5,692 bases of DNA from positions 1 through 5,692 of the forward strand of contig CANETR010000168.1 in the NCBI GenBank assembly GCA_947441325.1. Direction: 5' to 3'. This document shows positions 1 through 5,692 of this stretch, piece after piece (positions within the stretch are counted from its first letter, which is position 1; each line of letters opens with the position of its first letter). The notes under the pieces were generated by a model. The model worked only from the letters and a program-made list of their open reading frames with translations, was not told the DNA's origin and did not search any database. A program made the translations under genes and the position numbers. Source of the stretch: Saprospiraceae bacterium (lineage in GTDB: Bacteria > Bacteroidota > Bacteroidia > Chitinophagales > Saprospiraceae).

Positions 1-314
1 ACATAACCGGCAATTTGATGTAGCACTACAGCCCCCAAACCTGTTATAAAGTAAAAAAGTAAGAACTTTTTGGCTCCCATAGCCAATTCGCTATCGCGAC
101 CAAACATAAAGAGCGCATACATATTAAAAAATATGTGGAACCCATCACCGTGCATAAACATATGCGAAACAATCTGATAAGGCCTGAATGATTCAGAACT
201 AATCGGATACATGGCAAGGTACTCAGTTATGACAGGGTCGAAAATCAACTTTGCCAGGAACATGAGCACATTGATGATGATAAGGTTCTTTATAACTTCG
301 GGAACAAAAGGCAT
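1..314 (-). CDS. Rhomboid family intramembrane serine protease, N-terminal part (cut by window edge)
   Basis: The frame begins at an ATG (complement of 312-314) and stays open for 104 codons to the left edge, so the C-terminal part is missing. The hydrophobic segment at residues 10-25 would be the first membrane helix. It is followed by the motif FRPYQIVSHMFMHGDGFHIF, a strong match to the rhomboid L1 loop and second helix. H60 and N64 form the HxxxN pair that matches the oxyanion-hole His/Asn of GlpG (H150/N154). A third membrane segment lies at about 82-100. The catalytic GxSG serine and the later histidine would lie beyond the window, so activity cannot be judged. Rhomboids cleave transmembrane substrates within the inner membrane. 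No Shine-Dalgarno sequence precedes the start, as usual in Bacteroidota. It lies downstream of the nfu gene on the same strand, but the 243-bp gap suggests a separate promoter. Confidence 0.9.
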   Translation of the reverse strand, partial: MPFVPEVIKNLIIINVLMFLAKLIFDPVITEYLAMYPISSESFRPYQIVSHMFMHGDGFHIFFNMYALFMFGRDSELAMGAKKFLLFYFITGLGAVVLHQIAGY

Positions 315-375
315 TGTTATATTTTGAAAATTTGTCTCATTCTTTAAACGAGATGTAAATTAGAGTATTATTTGT

Positions 376-403
376 TGAATGACTTTTTCATAAAGTTCAT
401 TCA
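376..403. repeat. Inverted repeat able to form an 11-bp hairpin in the nfu-rhomboid gap
   Basis: TGAATGACTTT (376-386) pairs with AAAG-T-TCATTCA (392-403) around a 5-base loop, with one bulged base (396). If the rhomboid transcript starts near 443 from the candidate -7 box at 450-457, this hairpin lies in its 5' leader. No T-run follows on either strand, so it is not a typical intrinsic terminator. The function is unknown. Confidence 0.45.
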
Positions 404-449
404 TTAAGAGTAAGGATTAGATAAGAGATTTTAAATCTTGAAACTAAAG

Positions 450-457
450 CAAAAATA
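450..457 (-). promoter_or_regulatory. Candidate -7 box for the rhomboid gene
   Basis: On the minus strand this reads TATTTTTG, matching the Bacteroidota TAnnTTTG consensus. No TTTG is seen at the expected -33 spacing; the nearest one is only 11 bases upstream. Transcription would start near 443, giving a leader of about 130 bases. Because AT-rich DNA yields such matches by chance, this is weak. Confidence 0.3.
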
Positions 458-539
458 ATAAAAAGGAGCAAAAAAAAGTTGTTATTATGCAGTTATCGCT
501 ACACAAAAACAACCATTGCTGTAAAAATGTTCCATATTT

Positions 540-558
540 ATTTTCCCCTTGGGAATAT
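540..558 (-). terminator. Possible weak terminator hairpin at the nfu stop codon
   Basis: On the minus strand, ATATTCCC and GGGAAAAT form an 8-position stem with one mismatch around the loop AAG, overlapping the last base of the nfu stop codon. The downstream bases are A/T-rich, with a T-run only about 15 bases further on, so it is not a textbook intrinsic terminator. Confidence 0.25.
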
Positions 559-1181
559 TAACCTGCGTAGGCAACAACCTCTGTTACTTCAGGTATCATA
601 CGTTTCATCATGCCTTCAATACCGCTTTTCAGCGTAACGGTTGAGGATGGACATCCGCTGCAAGAACCCTGCATGACAAGTGTTACCACACCATTATCAA
701 ATGATTTAAACTCAATGTTACCGCCGTCCATTTCCACAGCCGGTTTCACATAAGTTTCGATCATCGACTTTATTTTTTGCACTATTTCGGCATTCTCGCC
801 AGTGTAATGAACAGTTTCTTCTTCAGTGAGCTGAGATTTTAGCGCCTCGAATCCCTCTTTTACCACTTCGCCACCTTCATTGAGGTAGTTTTTTAAGAAG
901 TTTTTAAGATCGAGCATGATGTCTGTCCAGTCGAAATTAAACTCCTTGGTGATTGTCACAAAATTGTTGCAGATATACACCGCTTTTACATAGGGCATTT
1001 CGAAAAGGGCTGCAGCCAGGGGCGACCATTCTTTTGCCAATTCTTGCTCTCCCTCTTTAAAATCTGCAGTGTTTTTTGGATAAAGCATTTGATTGGTGAC
1101 GAATTTTAATGTCTCCGGATTGGGGGTTTGCTCGGTGTAAAGCATTACCGGCGGTCTTTTAGCTTGTTCTTTCGTTTCCAT
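558..1181 (-). CDS. nfu: Nfu-type iron-sulfur cluster carrier (Nfu_N + NifU C-terminal domain)
   Basis: This is a complete 207-residue protein. Residues 15-27 (YTEQTPNPETLKF) are the signature of the Nfu N-terminal domain, which extends to about residue 100. The C-terminal NifU domain spans about 132-200, with VKPAVEMDGG at 145-154 and the cluster-binding CxxC motif GSCSGC (C174, C177). Two subunits are expected to share one [4Fe-4S] cluster and pass it to client enzymes in the cytoplasm. The length and domain order resemble mitochondrial Nfu1 more than E. coli NfuA, whose N-terminal domain is a degenerate A-type fold. The ATG at 1181 gives a 12-residue polar lead before the conserved domain. 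A second Met at residue 13 is an alternative start that would also keep the whole domain. The gene is divergent from an iron-sulfur serine dehydratase, a plausible client. Confidence 0.93.
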   Translation of the reverse strand: METKEQAKRPPVMLYTEQTPNPETLKFVTNQMLYPKNTADFKEGEQELAKEWSPLAAALFEMPYVKAVYICNNFVTITKEFNFDWTDIMLDLKNFLKNYLNEGGEVVKEGFEALKSQLTEEETVHYTGENAEIVQKIKSMIETYVKPAVEMDGGNIEFKSFDNGVVTLVMQGSCSGCPSSTVTLKSGIEGMMKRMIPEVTEVVAYAG

Positions 1182-1259
1182 GTCGGAAAATTATATTGTT
1201 TTGATATTGAATTTAAAATAAGATTTATAACAGCTTATTTGCTTGAAGATTTTTCCTTT

Positions 1260-1276
1260 TTTAGATTTAATCTAAA
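1260..1276. promoter_or_regulatory. 8-1-8 palindrome, candidate operator of the nfu promoter
   Basis: TTTAGATT-T-AATCTAAA is a perfect inverted repeat around one central base. It lies 3 bases downstream of the nfu -7 box (minus strand), so it should overlap the transcription start. The core TTAGATTnAATCTAA has the 7-1-7 layout of Fur/PerR-family boxes and matches the Bacillus PerR consensus TTATAATnATTATAA at 5 of 7 positions per half. Assigning a regulator is inference. Confidence 0.45.
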
Positions 1277-1278
1277 TG

Positions 1279-1286
1279 CAAAGATA
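1279..1286 (-). promoter_or_regulatory. -7 box of the nfu promoter
   Basis: On the minus strand this reads TATCTTTG, followed by CA. This is an exact match to the Bacteroidota TAnnTTTG element and to one of its commonest forms. No clear TTTG -33 box is visible upstream. The inferred start near 1272-1274 gives a leader of about 90 bases. Confidence 0.55.
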
Positions 1287-1340
1287 ACAAAAACTCTTCC
1301 TTTTTGGTTTTATATAATGCGAATAATTGCGCTTGACAAT

Positions 1341-1392
1341 GTTAAAACTTTTATAAAACTTATAGTTTTTAGTTTAAAACTTTTGTAACTTG
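1341..1392 (+). promoter_or_regulatory. AAAACTT motif cluster and probable sdaA promoter region
   Basis: AAAACTT occurs at 1344, 1355 and 1376. The first and third copies lie within an identical 11-mer TTAAAACTTTT (1342-1352 and 1374-1384) spaced 32 bp apart, about three helical turns. The middle copy forms a perfect 6-bp inverted repeat with AGTTTT (1364-1369). Imperfect -7-like boxes overlap the right end: AACTTTTG at 1378-1385 and TAACTTG at 1386-1392. No -33 TTTG stands at the right distance from either. A TTGACA sits at 1333 without a well-spaced partner. The promoter must be in this region, but the exact box is uncertain. Confidence 0.35.
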
Positions 1393-1419
1393 CAAATCGA
1401 TTCATAAAAGAATAAAAAA

Positions 1420-2865
1420 ATGAATAACGATTCGCTCAGTGTTTTTGATATGTTTAAGGTTGGTGTGGGCCCATCTAGTTCGCACACCCTCGGCCCCTGG
1501 AATGCCATGCTTCACTTTTTGGGCAACAGAATTGGCAAAGGCCGTATTTCGAAAGTTAAGAAAATTGATATTGAACTCTATGGTTCTCTCTGCAAAACGG
1601 GGATAGGTCACGGCACCGATATTGCTGTGATGATGGGCTTATTAGGGGAATTACCCCATATAACCGATACAGAGCTGATAGGAGCCAAAATTCAACAGAT
1701 AAAATCGAGCAAAACAATAAATTTATATGGTATGCACAAAGTACCCTTTGTGTATGAGGATAATATCCTCTTTAAGCCCGAAAATCTGCCTTATCATCCC
1801 AATGGATTGATTGTTAAAGCCTATTTCGACAAAGGCCATGAAAGCGAGACCTATTATTCGGTAGGTGGAGGATTTATTGAATGGGAATCAGCTATTTCGA
1901 GCCCATCCATCAATCAGGAAGACAATATGGCGGCCGTGATTACTCAATATTCGGTGAGTAAAGCAAAGGACATCATCAAATATTGCGAATCGATGGATTA
2001 TGCCTCTATCAGTGACTTTGTCATCAATCGTGAAAAACAGTGGAGAACGCCCGAGGCTACCTTCGACCGTGCACGAGCTATTTGGGAGGTGATGAAAGAG
2101 TGTATTTTCATAGGTTGTCACTCTGAGGGAATTCTACCCGGTGGTTTAGAGGTGCACCGCCGTTCTAAAAAAATTGTGCACAAACTAATGGAAGAAGCGG
2201 ATTACAGCGACGCTGATTCTTGGGTTAAAGCCATCAAAAACAAGGTGCATCCGCATCAGGATATTTTTAAGTGGGTAAGTGCTTTTGCCCTGGCTGTGAA
2301 TGAGCAAAATGCTGCTTTTGGCAGAGTAGTCACTGCCCCCACAAACGGAGCAGCAGGCGTGATACCAGCGGTTTTGATGTATTATGTTTGTTTTACCGAA
2401 AACTACAAAGAGGAAAATATCTCCAGATTTTTGCTCTGTGCCGGGCAAGTTGGCATCCTTTTCAAAATAAATGCAACAATATCGGCAGCTATGGGCGGTT
2501 GTCAGGCTGAAATTGGCGTATCATCGGCCATGGCTGCGGCGGCACTTACAGAGTGTTTGGGTGGCACTTTCAGGCAGGCCTTGGTTGCTGCAGAAATAGC
2601 TATGGAACATCATTTGGGCATGACCTGCGACCCGGTAGGCGGCTTGGTGCAGATACCCTGCATCGAGCGCAATTCAATGGGCGCTATAAAAGCTATCAAT
2701 GCGGCTTATCTTGCTATGGAAACCGAGCCTGCAAATGTAAAAGTTGACCTTGATGAGGTAATCTTAGCCATGTGGGAAACAGCCAAGGATATGAATCATA
2801 AATACAAAGAAACGGCCGAGGGTGGTCTTGCTGTTCAAATCCCGATAGGATTGAGCGAATGCTAA
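1420..2865 (+). CDS. sdaA: L-serine ammonia-lyase (serine dehydratase), [4Fe-4S]-dependent, single-chain
   Basis: The 481-residue enzyme converts L-serine to pyruvate and ammonia in the cytoplasm. It is the single-chain form: an SDH beta domain at about 6-165 is followed by an SDH alpha domain at about 195-475. The N-terminal [11 protein letters not shown] (16-26) is the family substrate-site signature. The alpha domain carries TAPTNGAAG (305-313). C361 (GGCQAE), C403 (MTCDP) and C414 (IPCIER) match the three cluster ligands of Legionella L-serine dehydratase, with the same spacings of 42 and 11 residues. The last residue is C481. In the Legionella enzyme the C-terminal cysteine folds back to bind the fourth iron. 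Here the tail from GGLA to the cysteine is about five residues longer than in E. coli SdaA. The ATG is preceded by an A-rich stretch and no Shine-Dalgarno sequence. It is divergent from the nfu gene and convergent with the lpxD-like gene. The family assignment is very secure. Confidence 0.96.
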   Translation: MNNDSLSVFDMFKVGVGPSSSHTLGPWNAMLHFLGNRIGKGRISKVKKIDIELYGSLCKTGIGHGTDIAVMMGLLGELPHITDTELIGAKIQQIKSSKTINLYGMHKVPFVYEDNILFKPENLPYHPNGLIVKAYFDKGHESETYYSVGGGFIEWESAISSPSINQEDNMAAVITQYSVSKAKDIIKYCESMDYASISDFVINREKQWRTPEATFDRARAIWEVMKECIFIGCHSEGILPGGLEVHRRSKKIVHKLMEEADYSDADSWVKAIKNKVHPHQDIFKWVSAFALAVNEQNAAFGRVVTAPTNGAAGVIPAVLMYYVCFTENYKEENISRFLLCAGQVGILFKINATISAAMGGCQAEIGVSSAMAAAALTECLGGTFRQALVAAEIAMEHHLGMTCDPVGGLVQIPCIERNSMGAIKAINAAYLAMETEPANVKVDLDEVILAMWETAKDMNHKYKETAEGGLAVQIPIGLSEC

Positions 2866-2869
2866 ATTT

Positions 2870-3856
2870 TTATTCCTTGTCTTCCTTGTCTTCGTCAGAA
2901 TCACCCAAAAGATTGGAAATTCTATCAATTTTTTTGATCAACTCGGGTAAGCGGCGCAATGCAGCCATTTCTTTGAAGGTTTGCATCGCATCGGCAGCGG
3001 GTGAGCCCATATAACGTTTTCCACCACCTGGAATAGATTTAGAAACGCCAGTCTGCGCCAGTATTACAGCACCTTCACCAATAACAAGGCCTTTAGAAAT
3101 ACCTACCTGTCCGTAAATGGTTACATAATCCTGAATTATGGTTTTTCCGGCAATACCGGTTTGTGCTGCTATAATACAATGTTTGCCAACGACCACGCCA
3201 TGTCCTATATGCACCTGATCGTCTATTTTGCTACCCTCTCCAATGATGGTATCACCCGATACGCCCCTGTCAACAGAACTGCAGGCGCCAATTCTGACAT
3301 TATCCTCGATAACAACCCTGCCAATAGAATGCCATGGTTCATAGGATTTGTCCGGTTTTTGGTGATAATAAAAGGCGTTGCTTCCAATAACAGAGTTAGG
3401 AAAAATTTCAACATTGTTACCAATTTGAGTATGGTCGCAAATGACGGTATTGGCCCTTATAAGACAATTTTTTCCAATAGTAACATGATTCCCGATAACA
3501 GCTCCAGGTTCAATTATTGTACCTTCCCCGATAACTGCTGTTTCGCTGATACTAGCCCGCATGGGTATAAAGGGCATATATCTCAATGCCAAATTATTAT
3601 AAGCTTCGAATGGATTATCAACTATTAGCAGGGCTTTATTTGGGGGACATTCAACAGCTTTGTTCAAAATAATGGCTGAAGCGGATGAATATATGGCCTG
3701 ACTGAAATATTTTTCATTGTCGACAAAAATAACACTGCCTCTGCAAACTTTATGAATTTCGTTTAGATGTGAGATGCGTACCTGAGGATCACCTATAATT
3801 TGGGCACCTATAATTTCAGCAATTTCTGCTACTGTCAGTGCGGTGTGCAATTTCAT
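2870..3856 (-). CDS. lpxD: LpxD-like UDP-3-O-acyl-glucosamine N-acyltransferase (divergent paralog type)
   Basis: This 328-residue protein is expected to add a hydroxy-acyl chain from acyl carrier protein to the amino group of a UDP-acyl-glucosamine in lipid A synthesis. The N-terminal part (about 1-95) resembles the LpxD uridine-binding domain; F44 and Y50 match the stacking Phe/Tyr pair. Residues 100-275 are hexapeptide repeats ([I/V]G-x-x-x-x) of a left-handed beta-helix. H219 in VHIGHG aligns with the catalytic His of E. coli LpxD (H239). The second conserved His (H276 of E. coli, in GQVGMAGH) appears replaced by Gly (about G256, GQVGISKG). A helical tail at about 290-316, likely the carrier-protein contact, ends in a charged DEDKEDKE stretch. 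It stands alone, without lpxA, lpxC or fabZ in the window, so it may be a second copy acting on lipid A or another amino sugar. The canonical role is therefore less certain than the fold. Confidence 0.82.
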   Translation of the reverse strand: MKLHTALTVAEIAEIIGAQIIGDPQVRISHLNEIHKVCRGSVIFVDNEKYFSQAIYSSASAIILNKAVECPPNKALLIVDNPFEAYNNLALRYMPFIPMRASISETAVIGEGTIIEPGAVIGNHVTIGKNCLIRANTVICDHTQIGNNVEIFPNSVIGSNAFYYHQKPDKSYEPWHSIGRVVIEDNVRIGACSSVDRGVSGDTIIGEGSKIDDQVHIGHGVVVGKHCIIAAQTGIAGKTIIQDYVTIYGQVGISKGLVIGEGAVILAQTGVSKSIPGGGKRYMGSPAADAMQTFKEMAALRRLPELIKKIDRISNLLGDSDEDKEDKE

Positions 3857-3917
3857 GTTTATTTATAAGGATCTTTTTATCTGTGCAGAAAGCGGATAGG
3901 GATGTACTTATTTTCCA

Positions 3918-3933
3918 GCTTAAAAGTTTAAGC
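3918..3933. promoter_or_regulatory. 7-2-7 palindrome in the lpxD-like gene leader
   Basis: GCTTAAAAGTTTAAGC is a perfect inverted repeat with a 2-base centre. It begins about 18 bases downstream of the -7 box at 3952-3959 on the minus strand, that is, just inside the transcript. It could be a repressor operator or a small leader hairpin. No regulator can be named. Confidence 0.4.
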
Positions 3934-3951
3934 ATTGGAAAAATTCAGGCG

Positions 3952-3959
3952 CAAAGATA
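3952..3959 (-). promoter_or_regulatory. -7 box of the lpxD-like gene
   Basis: On the minus strand this reads TATCTTTG followed by CG, identical to the -7 box of nfu. The expected start near 3945 leaves a leader of about 90 bases. A -33 TTTG is not evident. Confidence 0.55.
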
Positions 3960-4041
3960 TAAAAAACACATCATTATCATGTAATTAGAATTAAAAAATA
4001 AGGCAGCTCAAAAAAATCTTAATTCATTGCCCAAAAGTTTG

Positions 4042-4049
4042 TAATTTTG
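4042..4049 (+). promoter_or_regulatory. -7 box of the AAA+ ATPase gene
   Basis: TAATTTTG matches the TAnnTTTG consensus exactly and is followed by TAC. The inferred start near 4056 gives a leader of about 100 bases. No TTTG lies at the standard -33 distance; a TTTG directly abuts the box at 4038-4041. Confidence 0.45.
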
Positions 4050-4056
4050 TACTTTA

Positions 4057-4112
4057 GTAAGCCAGATCCAAATCGTTTATATATTTTTTAGGCTTACAGT
4101 TTATTTGTAAGC
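4057..4112 (+). promoter_or_regulatory. Three GTAAGC elements forming competing hairpins in the AAA+ leader
   Basis: GTAAGCC (4057-4063, element A) is complementary to GGCTTAC (4091-4097, element B). B extended to GCTTACA (4092-4098) is also perfectly complementary to TGTAAGC (4106-4112, element C), with a 7-base loop. B can pair with A or with C but not both. A and C are also direct repeats with similar following bases (AGATCC and AGATTC). Neither hairpin is followed by a T-run, so a classical attenuator terminator is not supported. The set may instead be DNA half-sites for a regulator. Confidence 0.4.
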
Positions 4113-4157
4113 AGATTCATAAAACCCCATTTCAAAAAATTTTAGTAACTTAAATAA

Positions 4158-5692
4158 ATGGAAAGTTTAAACGGAAATTATAAATTTAAACACCTTAAAG
4201 TGTTTGGATCTGTGGAGAACCTTTACGAAAATGAAAAAAAATATCGCAAGGTATTCGATGAGCAGGAATGTCGTTACATATATAGTGACCTTACTATCTT
4301 TAATAAACTTTTTGACGAAAAAGACTGGGAAATAGATGCAAGACTCATTTGTAAAAATTTGAACAGCGACGCTATTGTTTGTGAATTAAAGAAGAAATTT
4401 ACCGTAAAAAAAGAGGAAAACATGTTTCATGTCCGTGAGGGATGGGGCACTCCAAACCCAGGATGGTGGAAAGCTGGTAAATATCTTTGGGAGGCTTATA
4501 TTGGCGATACATTGGTGGGTTCAACCAATTTTTATATTACGAATGGTGGGCTAGTATCTGAGACTTCTAATCCATATGTAGCTATAAAACAGGTAAAACT
4601 TTTTGAAAGCGATAATAATGGTATGGCTTTGGCAAATAGGGTTTACCTCAAAACCTTTTCACAGACCAAAACCCGTTATATCAATATCGAAATGGTCATT
4701 GACATTTTGAAAGAGGCCGATAGTTTGCCCCTTGAATTTCAATTTAACTTTTACAACGACGCCGGGCAACATAAGGCGTATATGGAATATTTTTATGAAC
4801 TAACAGATAAGAGAAAAAGCCTAACCTTCGATACAGGTTTTGGTTCCAATGCCGGAGGGTATTGGTTCGAAGATAAATATACACTGGAAATCATTTTTAT
4901 GGATCAACTCATAGGAGTTGTTCCTTTTACGGTTGGACCCGAAAATGAGGTACTTGTAGGCGATATGACATTTGGCATAAAAAGCAGAAATACAAATGTA
5001 GGGGCAGTCATAGAAAACGGGGCAGAACAGGGGAGTATGAGTTTTGACGAGGCAACAGCTGAACTTAAAGCATTGATAGGACTTAGTACTGTTAAAGAAC
5101 AAATCGACGAGTTGGCGACCTACCTCAAGTTTATCCAATTCAGAAAAGAAAAGGGTTTTAAGGAAAATTCAGACTTTAATCTGCATACCGTATTTATGGG
5201 CAATCCCGGTACAGGAAAAACCACTGTGGCAAAGCTATTGGGACAGATTTATCATTCGCTTGGTTTGCTTTCAAAAGGACATGTACACGAGGTGGGAAGG
5301 GTTGATTTAATTGGCGAATACATCGGACAAACAGCACCGAAAGTACAAAAAGCAATAGAAAAGGCCCGTGGTGGTATTTTATTTGTCGATGAGGCCTATG
5401 CCTTATCTGACCGTGGCGATGATGGTAAAGATTTTGGAAAAGAAGCCATCGAAGTCTTTATCAAAGAAATGTCTGACGGAAAGGGTGATATCGCAATCGT
5501 TTTTGCAGGTTATCCAAAAGAGATGAATTCTTTTATAAACAAAAACCCGGGTATGAAATCCCGCATCCAAAGCATTATTAATTTTCCAGATTATACTCCT
5601 GAGGAATTGACAGAAATTGCCAAATACGCTTCTGATAAGAGAGATATTAAACTTAATGAGCCAGCTTGGGAATTTCTGAACAGAAAAATATA
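4158..5692 (+). CDS. AAA+ ATPase of the CbxX/CfxQ family with a duplicated N-terminal beta domain (cut by window edge)
   Basis: The ATG follows an in-frame TAA directly, which fixes the 5' limit. The frame runs 511 codons to the right edge with no stop. Residues 296-511 are a CbxX/CfxQ-type AAA+ module: a lead helix with LIGLSTVKEQI (306-316), Walker A GNPGTGKT (348-355), aromatic pore loop GEYIGQTAPK (386-395), Walker B ILFVDEA (407-413), the sensor-1 region VFAGYPKEM (448-456) and the arginine-finger region NPGMKSRI (463-470, R469). The lid domain is only partly inside the window. Family members include the Rubisco activase CbbX, EccA of type VII secretion and SpoVK; all are remodelling motors, but the client here is unknown. 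Residues about 33-127 and 167-259 are a tandem repeat of a beta-rich domain, with conserved W-x4-Y-x2-E and L[VI]G-x3-F. I do not recognise this domain by name. No signal peptide or membrane segment is seen, so the protein is probably cytoplasmic. Confidence 0.9.
   Translation, partial: MESLNGNYKFKHLKVFGSVENLYENEKKYRKVFDEQECRYIYSDLTIFNKLFDEKDWEIDARLICKNLNSDAIVCELKKKFTVKKEENMFHVREGWGTPNPGWWKAGKYLWEAYIGDTLVGSTNFYITNGGLVSETSNPYVAIKQVKLFESDNNGMALANRVYLKTFSQTKTRYINIEMVIDILKEADSLPLEFQFNFYNDAGQHKAYMEYFYELTDKRKSLTFDTGFGSNAGGYWFEDKYTLEIIFMDQLIGVVPFTVGPENEVLVGDMTFGIKSRNTNVGAVIENGAEQGSMSFDEATAELKALIGLSTVKEQIDELATYLKFIQFRKEKGFKENSDFNLHTVFMGNPGTGKTTVAKLLGQIYHSLGLLSKGHVHEVGRVDLIGEYIGQTAPKVQKAIEKARGGILFVDEAYALSDRGDDGKDFGKEAIEVFIKEMSDGKGDIAIVFAGYPKEMNSFINKNPGMKSRIQSIINFPDYTPEELTEIAKYASDKRDIKLNEPAWEFLNRKI

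Larger units (their letters stand above)
3857..4157. other. 301-bp divergent intergenic region between the lpxD-like and AAA+ genes
   Basis: No convincing small gene was seen on either strand. The region holds a -7 box for each flanking gene (3952-3959 minus; 4042-4049 plus), a 7-2-7 palindrome in the lpxD-side leader (3918-3933) and a three-copy GTAAGC arrangement in the AAA+ leader (4057-4112). A minor 5-2-5 inverted repeat (TAATTAGAATTA) lies at 3982-3993. Confidence 0.7.

Noticed and set aside
1333..1357. TTGACA followed by TATAAA as a sigma70-type promoter for sdaA
   Set aside because: The spacing is only 13 bases, and the Bacteroidota primary sigma factor does not use the enteric -35/-10 pair.
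1128..1388. 86-codon open frame on the plus strand across the start of nfu and the intergenic region
   Set aside because: It overlaps the nfu 5' end in antisense and covers the shared promoter region. The composition (Phe/Leu/Ile/Lys-rich) is what AT-rich noncoding DNA gives.
1402..2747. Four shorter open frames overlapping sdaA on either strand
   Set aside because: All are shadows of the well-supported sdaA reading frame.
3161..3628. 155-codon open frame on the plus strand, antisense to the lpxD-like gene
   Set aside because: It lies entirely within the hexapeptide-repeat coding region, whose periodic codons readily leave an open antisense frame. Its translation has no recognisable domain.
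3790..3816. 12-bp direct repeat CACCTATAATTT with a 15-bp period near the start of the lpxD-like gene
   Set aside because: It encodes the two IIG turns (residues 15-17 and 20-22) that LpxD N-terminal domains normally have as LLG..LVG, so protein constraint explains it well enough.
4057..4140. Classical transcription attenuator or known riboswitch in the AAA+ leader
   Set aside because: Neither hairpin is followed by a T-run and no known riboswitch core was recognised; only competing pairings can be supported.
4821..5138. 105-codon open frame on the minus strand within the AAA+ gene
   Set aside because: It is antisense to a clearly coding region with conserved motifs, and its translation is Cys/Phe-rich and unrecognisable.

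Overview
The window looks like a chromosomal segment from a member of the Bacteroidota. The DNA is AT-rich, start codons follow A/T-rich stretches with no Shine-Dalgarno sequence, and several genes are preceded by TAnnTTTG-type -7 boxes, which are the hallmark of the Bacteroidota primary sigma factor (TATCTTTG at 1279-1286 and 3952-3959, both on the minus strand). The protein families fit this assignment: a Nfu_N+NifU scaffold, a single-chain [4Fe-4S] serine dehydratase and an LpxD-like acyltransferase of a divergent type. The exact order or genus cannot be fixed from this sequence.

Layout, left to right. Bases 1-314 (minus) hold the N-terminal third to half of a rhomboid intramembrane protease that runs off the left edge. 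After a 243-bp gap with a hairpin-forming repeat comes an Nfu-type iron-sulfur carrier at 558-1181 (minus). A 238-bp divergent promoter region, with an 8-1-8 palindrome and an AAAACTT motif cluster, separates it from an iron-sulfur L-serine ammonia-lyase at 1420-2865 (plus). That gene converges, with only 4 bp between stop codons, on an LpxD-like left-handed beta-helix acyltransferase at 2870-3856 (minus). A 301-bp divergent region then leads to a large AAA+ ATPase gene of the CbxX/CfxQ type starting at 4158 (plus) and running off the right edge.

Most of this is housekeeping: iron-sulfur cluster delivery, serine catabolism to pyruvate, and lipid A or other envelope glycolipid acylation. The divergent nfu/sdaA pair is functionally suggestive, because the serine dehydratase needs a [4Fe-4S] cluster and the Nfu protein delivers such clusters.

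The least ordinary item is the AAA+ protein. Its roughly 290-residue N-terminal region is a tandem duplication of a beta-rich domain not recognised here by name, fused to a CbxX/CfxQ motor with intact Walker A, Walker B and pore loop. Its leader carries three copies of a GTAAGC element arranged so that two alternative hairpins compete. No CRISPR array, transposon, rRNA or tRNA was seen, and no complete undescribed system can be claimed from this window.
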